Assembly (NCBI RefSeq): GCF_001729965.1
Contig: NZ_JRWK01000006.1
Span: 49,814 to 113,813, forward strand
DNA length: 64,000 nt
Direction of reading: 5' to 3'
Origin: Methanosphaera sp. WGK6
Lineage (GTDB): Archaea > Methanobacteriota > Methanobacteria > Methanobacteriales > Methanobacteriaceae
Position numbers and translations under genes: made by a program. The notes under the pieces are model-generated. The model was not told the DNA's origin and searched no databases. It worked only from the letters and a program-made list of their open reading frames with translations. Each line of letters starts with the position of its first letter. Position 1 is the stretch's first letter. Shown one piece after another: positions 58,080-64,000 of the stretch.

Positions 58080-58385
58080 TAGGCTAGGTTGGGAGGCTAG
58101 TGGTCTCTTGTAAGCTCAAATCCTCTATATGGAGCAACCGAAGTTTTTGGAGAGGCATATTAAATACTAATAGGCCTATTTCTGTAATGTAGAAGTCTCG
58201 TCCCGTAGGATTAGCGGTGGTAGAAGTTTAACTGTAGGGTTAAATTAAACTATCTTAACTATTTGAATGGGTCAGGTCTGGAAAGAAGCAGCTCTGTTTT
58301 AGACAACTGATGTTTATGGATTAGCGGGGTGGAGTTATGGATTTAGATAACCTATTTTTATGAGGTATGTCCATCCAATCACATG
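58080..58385 (+). ncRNA. ffs: Signal recognition particle 7S RNA
   Basis: The helix 8 core GGGTCAGGTCTGGAAAGAAG followed by CAGC at 58269-58292 is the SRP54-binding site common to all SRP RNAs, including the GNRA loop. The ends pair: GGTTGGGAGG near 58088 matches CCATCCAATC near 58371 with G-U pairs (helix 1). The length of about 305 bases and the higher GC content than the surroundings suit archaeal SRP RNA. The boundaries are estimates to within about ten bases. Confidence 0.92.
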
Positions 58386-58459
58386 CCGTTATTAAAAAAA
58401 TATTAACAGTTAATTATAAATGTAATGAAATATAAACTATAAAATAACTTGTTATGTAT

Positions 58460-58543
58460 GTCGAGGTGGCCCAGCCTGGTACGGCGGTGGCCTGCTAAGC
58501 CACTGGGCAGATGCCCACCCGGGTTCGAATCCCGGCCTCGGCG
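58460..58543 (+). tRNA. tRNA-Ser (GCU anticodon)
   Basis: GTCGAGG and CCTCGGC form the seven-pair acceptor stem (one U-G), with discriminator G at 58543 and no encoded CCA. The anticodon loop CTGCTAA gives GCU at 58494-58496. A long variable arm (TGGGCAGATGCCCA) and GGTTCGAATCC as T-loop are typical of a class II tRNA-Ser. It reads AGC/AGU codons. A TATA-like AAATATAAACTATAAA lies about 25 bases upstream. Confidence 0.95.
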
Positions 58544-58685
58544 CTTTATAAACTTTTAATTCAATTTTAAACTAATTTTAATAATTATTTTTTTTGATAA
58601 ATTTTTTTTAATATTTAATTCATATACATAAATAAGTAATTAGAAAAATCTATTTTCACATGACTTTAATTAATGAGTGATTATC

Positions 58686-59204
58686 ATGTCTGAAGAAGCA
58701 AAAAAAGCATTTTTATCCAAAATTAAAAAAGAAATCGAAGGAAAAATTAAAACAGAAACAAAAGAAATTGAAAAAATAAGAGAAGAACATGAAGAATTAA
58801 TAAGAGCTTCTAATGGTTATGATGCATTTTATCATGAATTAGAACATTTTATCACAGATAGTATGCAAGATTTCTCAGTAACAGAAGAAAACCTTCCAAA
58901 ATATTTTAAAAGTAATATCAACGAAGTATATCAAAACTATGTTCAAATAAAACAAGATGCTTTTGAAGAAGAAGAAACTCTAAAAAAATATATTGATAAT
59001 TGTAAAAGAAATATTGGAACTAATAAACGTTCACTTAAATTCTATAGATCACAATACTTAGATAGTGATTTTTTCGAGGAATGTTTACCTTTAGTTACAA
59101 TATATCAAGAAAAAATTGATTTATATAAAGAAAATCAGGAAATGACTCATAATATAATAGAAAAATTAAGAAAAATAGCTAATAAACTCAGTGATTGGAA
59201 TTAA
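58686..59204 (+). CDS. Predicted coiled-coil protein, unrecognised
   Basis: 172 residues, highly charged and helical, with coiled coil at about residues 1-45 and in the last 60. There is no membrane segment. A GTG nine bases before the chosen ATG belongs to the GTGAT ribosome binding site. Its function and family are unknown. A perfect palindromic terminator lies between it and the converging aminotransferase gene. Confidence 0.7.
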   Translation: MSEEAKKAFLSKIKKEIEGKIKTETKEIEKIREEHEELIRASNGYDAFYHELEHFITDSMQDFSVTEENLPKYFKSNINEVYQNYVQIKQDAFEEEETLKKYIDNCKRNIGTNKRSLKFYRSQYLDSDFFEECLPLVTIYQEKIDLYKENQEMTHNIIEKLRKIANKLSDWN

Positions 59205-59219
59205 AGAAAAATATTTTTT

Positions 59220-59247
59220 AAAAAATAGTATAATTATACTATTTTTT
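59220..59247. terminator. Perfect 28-base palindrome, bidirectional terminator
   Basis: Fourteen-base arms (AAAAAATAGTATAA and its exact complement) meet without a spacer and end in A6/T6, giving a hairpin with a T-run on both strands. It covers the stop codon and last codons of the aminotransferase gene, between converging genes. Confidence 0.75.
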
Positions 59248-60346
59248 CTAATCTTCTCATAGCTTCTTCTAAGTTTTCATAACTTTGAGCATAAGATAAT
59301 CTAATATATTTTTCACCCATACTACCAAATGCAGCACCTGGAACAAGAATAACATCTTCTTTAACAGCTTTTTTTACAAATGCTTCAGGTGTGTCATGTT
59401 TGAAAAATACATAAAATGCACCATCAGGCATAATACAATCTAATCCCATATTATTCAATGATTCAACAACTAAGTCACGTCTTTTTCTAAATTCATTAGT
59501 CATATCTGTTACACATTGTTGTGAACTATTTAATGCCGTGATACATGCTCTTTGTGTAGGTGTATCAATACATGCTACATTATATTGATGTACTTTAAGT
59601 ATTTCATCAATTATTTCATGATTACTTGCACAATAACCAATACGTAGGCCTGTCATAGCATAAGATTTTGAAAAACCATTTATTGTAACAGCATTATCTG
59701 TGTATTTTTGGAAACTATAATGTTTTTTACCATAAATTATTTTTTCATATATTTCATCAGAAAATATGATAAATTCTTTATCACTAGCAAGATCAGATAT
59801 TGCTTTAATATTTTCTTTATCCATTACAGCACCTGTTGGATTACATGGTGAATTAATAATAATTGCCTTTGTATTTTCAGTTAAACTATTTTCAACATCT
59901 TCTATAGTTGTTTTAAATCCATTTTCTGCACTTGATTTTACAGGAATACTATTTGCTCCAGATAATGTAACACATTCTTTGTAGGATAAAAAACCAGGAT
60001 CAGGTATGAGTACATCATCATTTGGATTTATCAGTGCTTGAATACTTGTGTACAATGCTTCACTTGCACCAACTGTAACTATTATATCATCATCAGATAC
60101 ATTAATATCATTATCTTTAGCTAATTTTTTAGATATTGCTTCTCTTAATTCAGGTTCTCCTTTATTTTGAGAGTAATGAGTATATTTTGTATCTAATGCA
60201 TCTTTAAGTGAATCTATAATATGTTTTGGTGTATCAAAATCAGGTTCTCCAAGAGCTAAATTAATTGCTGTTGGACTAGCTTGTTCAAACATTTTACGTA
60301 CTTGGGATAAGTTAATATCTTTTACTCTATTTGCTCCATATTGCAT
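59234..60346 (-). CDS. PLP-dependent class I/II aminotransferase (AspC-like)
   Basis: The fold type I transaminase signatures are NLALGEPDFDTPKHI, VTVGASEALYTSIQAL, NSPCNPTGAV and the PLP Lys in INGFSKSYAMTGLRIGY. It probably moves amino groups between aspartate or an aromatic or branched substrate and 2-oxoglutarate. Exact specificity cannot be read. Length 370 is normal. GGAGATGA lies before the ATG. It overlaps a palindrome at its stop. Confidence 0.93.
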   Translation of the reverse strand: MQYGANRVKDINLSQVRKMFEQASPTAINLALGEPDFDTPKHIIDSLKDALDTKYTHYSQNKGEPELREAISKKLAKDNDINVSDDDIIVTVGASEALYTSIQALINPNDDVLIPDPGFLSYKECVTLSGANSIPVKSSAENGFKTTIEDVENSLTENTKAIIINSPCNPTGAVMDKENIKAISDLASDKEFIIFSDEIYEKIIYGKKHYSFQKYTDNAVTINGFSKSYAMTGLRIGYCASNHEIIDEILKVHQYNVACIDTPTQRACITALNSSQQCVTDMTNEFRKRRDLVVESLNNMGLDCIMPDGAFYVFFKHDTPEAFVKKAVKEDVILVPGAAFGSMGEKYIRLSYAQSYENLEEAMRRLEKIV

Positions 60347-60370
60347 TTTTTTGTCATCTCCATTTTTTTA

Positions 60371-61930
60371 CTAGTTACATGAGCCACAATTATAACATCC
60401 ATCACTTTCACACCATGGTGTTATTTCACTGTTGTTTACTTTTTCATATTCTTTTTTAAGGAATGAATTTTTAATTCCCACATCAATTTCATGCCAGGGT
60501 AGTGTATAATTTTCTTTTTGTTTTATTTTATTTAGTTGGCCTGCTAATTTATACCAATCTTTAAAAGCTATTTTATTTCCTATTTTTAGTAGATTATTTA
60601 ATTCTGCTCCACTATTTGTTAGAACATATTGTATTGTTGCTTTTTTAAGGTTTTCTTGTTTGTGTCTGTATTTTAATCTAGGACTGTATTTCTTGAATTT
60701 TTGATGTAAATCATCATAGTCAAAGTTCATGTATTGTAGAGGCGTGTGTGGTTTGGGTATAAGTGGATTTACACTTGTTGTTAGTGTATTGTATCGCACT
60801 CCTTTAGATGTGATATTACGAATAAAGTTTATTAAATTCATTACATCTTCAGTAGTTTCACCAGGAGTTCCTAAAAGAAGATACATTTTAACTTTTAGTT
60901 TAAGTGATATAGCCCTATCAATTGTATTTAATACTTGTGAATCAGTCATAGGTTTATTTAGTTTCCAGCGTTGTTTTTCTATAGTTTCTGGTGCAATAGT
61001 TATTGTTTTAAGACCACTACTTTTAAGTATTTCAAGAAGTTCATCTGAAATAGATTCAACTCTAAGAGATGGTGTTGCTATTTGAAAACCTTCTTGTGTA
61101 AGTTCCCAACATAATTCTTCAATTTTACTATAATCACTAACAGCTTCACCTAAAAGAGCAACTTTGTTATGACCTGTAACTTGTCTTGTTTTAATAGCAG
61201 TTTCTATTAAAGTATTTAAAGGTACTTCTCTACGAGGTCTATACATACATCCACTCATACAGAATCTACAACCTCTAGTACAACCACGAGAAACTTCTAA
61301 AAGAAATGCATCACTACCAAAGGCAGGTTCAAATTTTTTATCATCTGTTTTTGTAACTATTTGATAAATAGGTCTCCATGCATCTTTCATACTCTTTACT
61401 TGTTGCATTTTAACTGGTTCACCAGGTCTGTAAACCCCTGGAATATCTAAAAAATCATATATGTCTTCACGAGGATTATTTGTATCACTTCTAACATCAA
61501 TAACTTGATCTAAAATAACTTCTGCATCTCCAATAATAAACAAATCTATAAATTTGGATATTGGTAATGGATTAGATGAAGCACAAGGTCCTCCAGCTAT
61601 AACTAATGGATCACTACCTTTTCTATTTTTACTTTCTAATGGAATATTACTACGTTTTAACATATCTATCATGTTAAAGAAATCTTGTTCAAATTGAAGA
61701 GTAAAACTAACAATATCAAAATCAGATAAGTCTGATCTTGTTTCTATACTTTTCGTTTGAGGATAAATTACTCTTTCACAGTATATATCTTCACGAGCAT
61801 TAAGATAATCATAGATTATATGATAACCCATTGAAGACATAGCCACACGATATATATTAGGATAACATGATGCAAAACGAGTAATAACTTTTCTTGGATT
61901 CTTTATAACTGTATTATATTCTTCAATCAT
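60371..61930 (-). CDS. B12-binding/radical SAM protein
   Basis: An N-terminal cobalamin-type domain (RVAMSSMGYHIIYDYLN, VIAGGPCASSNPLP) is followed by a radical SAM domain with C217-x3-C221-x2-C224 in RGCTRGCRFCMSGC. The C-terminal tail ends CESDGCYNCGSCN (residues 507-518), which may bind a second cluster. It belongs to the COG1032 group. The reaction is unknown. AAGGA precedes the ATG. The aminotransferase gene follows 24 bases later. Confidence 0.88.
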   Translation of the reverse strand: MIEEYNTVIKNPRKVITRFASCYPNIYRVAMSSMGYHIIYDYLNAREDIYCERVIYPQTKSIETRSDLSDFDIVSFTLQFEQDFFNMIDMLKRSNIPLESKNRKGSDPLVIAGGPCASSNPLPISKFIDLFIIGDAEVILDQVIDVRSDTNNPREDIYDFLDIPGVYRPGEPVKMQQVKSMKDAWRPIYQIVTKTDDKKFEPAFGSDAFLLEVSRGCTRGCRFCMSGCMYRPRREVPLNTLIETAIKTRQVTGHNKVALLGEAVSDYSKIEELCWELTQEGFQIATPSLRVESISDELLEILKSSGLKTITIAPETIEKQRWKLNKPMTDSQVLNTIDRAISLKLKVKMYLLLGTPGETTEDVMNLINFIRNITSKGVRYNTLTTSVNPLIPKPHTPLQYMNFDYDDLHQKFKKYSPRLKYRHKQENLKKATIQYVLTNSGAELNNLLKIGNKIAFKDWYKLAGQLNKIKQKENYTLPWHEIDVGIKNSFLKKEYEKVNNSEITPWCESDGCYNCGSCN

Positions 61931-62062
61931 AGAACTATTCCTTTTTATCCATTATTAATTATATGATTTGTTTTTTTTAAGTTATATTATTTTTTTATAA
62001 TAATTCAAAAATAAGAAGTAGTGCTTGTTTTTATAAAAATAAAAAGAGGATTAAGAATAATT

Positions 62063-62530
62063 CTAATATTTTTCATTAATTTCAATAGAATTTATTGTAA
62101 GTTGATAAAGTATTTGCTTAAATTTCATGATTTCTTCATTATTTAAGAAATCACATAATTTCTCTTGCCATTCATTCTCCATATTTTCAATGTGCTGTGC
62201 TATAAGAGTACCTTTTTCTGTAAGATAAACAAAGTTTTGACGTCTATTTCTATCATTGATTTCTCTTTCAATTAATTTTTTATCTTCTAAATGTCGAACT
62301 GTTCTAGCAATAGTTCCTTCTGTTATATGAAATGCATCTGCAAGTTCTTTTTGTGTTTTCTTATCTTCATGATATAAACTCATTATAATAGGATATTCTC
62401 CTACAGCGATTGTATATGGTTCTAATTCATGTTTTAAATATATTGAATGTTGTCTACTTATTGTTGAAAATATAAAACTCACAGGAAAATTATCAATATT
62501 TTCCATTGTAAAATCAGTTGGAAGACGCAT
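62063..62530 (-). CDS. MarR family transcriptional regulator
   Basis: A winged-helix protein of 155 residues with KKTQKELADAFHITEGTIARTVRHLEDKKLIEREINDRNRRQNFVYLTEKG, the MarR DNA-binding core with wing. GTGGT lies before the ATG. It follows the MATE pump gene by 65 bases on the same strand, and MarR proteins often control such pumps, so self-contained regulation is likely but unproven. Confidence 0.92.
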   Translation of the reverse strand: MRLPTDFTMENIDNFPVSFIFSTISRQHSIYLKHELEPYTIAVGEYPIIMSLYHEDKKTQKELADAFHITEGTIARTVRHLEDKKLIEREINDRNRRQNFVYLTEKGTLIAQHIENMENEWQEKLCDFLNNEEIMKFKQILYQLTINSIEINEKY

Positions 62531-62595
62531 AGTACCACATTTATTGAATGTTATTATTAATTTTTATTCAAAAAAAAGAATAGTTAATAAATAAA

Positions 62596-63987
62596 TTAAT
62601 TATTTAATTTAATTATTCTTTTTAAATAACTTTCAAATACTATTATTCCTAGGATAGATCCAATTGCTGAACCAAGAACCATACCCCAATATACACCATA
62701 ATGGCCCATACCTAATACAAAGATGAATAATACTGCAAATACTATGACTAATATTAATTCTCTAAATAATGTTAATACTAATGAAATTGTTCCTTTTCCT
62801 ATTCCTTGGAATACATTTGCACAACATAAACCTATAGGTATAGCTACTAAGAATAACGCAACAATTCTTAATATTTCTGAAATTATTGGTCCCAGATTTG
62901 CACTTGTTGATGAATAACTAAAGAGTAATGCAAGCTGTGGAGCAAATATTTCCATTATTATTACAATTAGTATAGCTACAATCATGGATAGTTTTATTGA
63001 ATAGTGACATGCTGTTTTAACTTTATCAAAGTCACGTGCACCATAAGCTACTCCTGCAACTGTAATTGCAGCTGTACCAATACCTACAGAAGTCATCATT
63101 CCTACTTGTACAATACTGAATGCTGCTGTAAATCCAGCTACTATTACAGTACTTGCAACCATTGCAATTAATGCATTTAATATTATTGATATTAATGATA
63201 TGATTAATTGTTCAAGACTTGCAGGTAATGCTACTGCGATTAATTGTTTCATAATTTTGTTACTATATGTAAATGCTTGTTTGGTTAAAGTAACATATGT
63301 GTCTTTTTTAATAAACATCCAATAAATCATAAGTGCGGTTGCTACAAATGCAGATATGATTGTTGCTATTGCAGCCCCATTTACTCCTAATCCTAATGTA
63401 TATATAAATATTGGATCTATAATCATATTTAATATACCTGTGAAAGCTAAAGCAATGGTTGCTCTTTTAACATCACCTTCTGCTCTTAATTCACTAGATA
63501 ATATACCATTGAATATTATTGTAAATGAACCTATGATAATAATTGTTGCATATGGTTTAGCATAACTTAATACACTGCTTGCACCCATAATATTTAGTAA
63601 TCCATTAAGACTTGGTAATAATATGATAGGAATAAGTATGGACAGCACTAATGCTATTAATACACCATGTAATGCACTATTACTAGCTTCAGGAGTATTT
63701 TTTGCTCCAATATATCTTGAAATTAATGAGTTAGCTCCTGCACCAAATCCATTTGCTAATCCACCAATAATTATAAAAAGAGGTGTTACAAATCCAAGAG
63801 CTGCTAATGGATCTGAACCTAATCCTGCAACCCAAATACGATCAACCATATTGTAAATCATATTTAATACTAGTGTTAAAATCATTGGCCAAGCTATTGC
63901 CCGAATAGCTACTTTTGGATCGCCTCTAATTAAATCTATTTTTTCATTCGTATGGGCTTCATCTTTTAATTCTCGTTCTTGATTCAA
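62596..63987 (-). CDS. MATE family efflux transporter
   Basis: Twelve hydrophobic helices in 463 residues, with the paired halves typical of MATE proteins: PMILTLVLNMIYNMVDRIWVAGLGSDPLAALGF in the first and LPASLEQLIISLISI in the second. It probably exports cationic drugs or metabolites using a sodium or proton gradient. The start is TTG with GGTGA about six bases ahead. The 12 bases upstream to the edge of the window hold only this site. Confidence 0.93.
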   Translation of the reverse strand: MNQERELKDEAHTNEKIDLIRGDPKVAIRAIAWPMILTLVLNMIYNMVDRIWVAGLGSDPLAALGFVTPLFIIIGGLANGFGAGANSLISRYIGAKNTPEASNSALHGVLIALVLSILIPIILLPSLNGLLNIMGASSVLSYAKPYATIIIIGSFTIIFNGILSSELRAEGDVKRATIALAFTGILNMIIDPIFIYTLGLGVNGAAIATIISAFVATALMIYWMFIKKDTYVTLTKQAFTYSNKIMKQLIAVALPASLEQLIISLISIILNALIAMVASTVIVAGFTAAFSIVQVGMMTSVGIGTAAITVAGVAYGARDFDKVKTACHYSIKLSMIVAILIVIIMEIFAPQLALLFSYSSTSANLGPIISEILRIVALFLVAIPIGLCCANVFQGIGKGTISLVLTLFRELILVIVFAVLFIFVLGMGHYGVYWGMVLGSAIGSILGIIVFESYLKRIIKLNN

Positions 63988-64000
63988 TTTGTCACCTATT

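Noticed and set aside
58460..58543. tRNA-Ser as an integration site
   Set aside because: No integrase, no repeat of the tRNA 3' end and no mobile genes lie nearby.
1..64000. CRISPR arrays, insertion sequences or prophage
   Set aside because: I saw no regularly spaced repeats, transposase, integrase or phage structural genes in any frame.

Overview
The window reads as a very AT-rich chromosome segment of a methanogenic archaeon of the order Methanobacteriales, most like the gut genus Methanosphaera. The sequence shows archaeal SecD/SecF, archaeal phosphopantothenate synthetase, archaeosine TgtA, archaeal NAC, an archaeal-type SRP RNA, a pseudomurein-type C71 endoisopeptidase, a MurT-like ligase, Asn/Thr-rich surface proteins and many surface-glycan glycosyltransferases. 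The genus is an inference from gene content and base composition; no search was run. Ribosome binding sites are strong and of two kinds, GGAGG and GGTGAT. The GGTGAT kind often creates a false in-frame GTG 9 bases ahead of the real ATG, so several starts here are trimmed.

Layout. 1-4060: UPF0201/UPF0200 pair, phosphopantothenate synthetase, SecD and SecF, all minus. 4780-6177: MurT-like ligase (+). 6219-8081: three flavodoxins (-). 8135-12548: arginine genes argC, argB and argJ with an RNase HIII-like gene between them (-). 12675-15276: a small surface protein, a membrane GGDD palm-domain protein and an NYN-type ribonuclease in a tight minus cluster. 15404-19828: metallophosphoesterase, NAC, DUF2304, GT2, an iron-sulfur flavoprotein-type reductase and GT4. 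20479-24713: RmlC, flavin reductase, a bacterial-looking glutamate-cysteine ligase and a second GT4. 25109-31375: broken DUF1848 gene, HTH regulator, PheT, ferredoxin-type aldo-keto reductase, DUF4325, YjbQ and PyrI. 31385-33396: TgtA split in two. 33480-42942: first glycosyltransferase island (GT2 genes, UDP-galactopyranose mutase, a coiled-coil GT family). 43463-48107: ValS, AroA, endonuclease III. 48389-49064: broken C71 wall hydrolase. 49335-51797: DHH/RecJ-like nuclease and an anchored protein. 52057-56754: second GT2 island, two genes broken. 56966-57865: small surface proteins. 58080-58543: SRP RNA and tRNA-Ser(GCU). 58686-64000: coiled-coil protein, aminotransferase, B12/radical-SAM protein, MarR, MATE.

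The most unusual signal is a set of five genes (DUF1848, tgtA, the C71 hydrolase and two GT2 genes) whose reading frames each break at or close to a run of six to nine A or T. In each case the continuation in the shifted frame is recognisable homologous protein. This could be sequencing error, slippage mutation or phase variation, or productive slippage or frameshifting. Two of the breaks carry A-AAA-AAN heptamers in the correct phase for a -1 shift. Other points are a 164-base out-of-phase overlap between the UPF0200 and UPF0201 genes, three genes with a good ribosome binding site facing AUU rather than AUG, an endonuclease III with His in place of one cluster Cys, a coiled-coil GT family with a GT-less member and a probable pseudoenzyme, and palindromes that overlap stop codons where genes converge.
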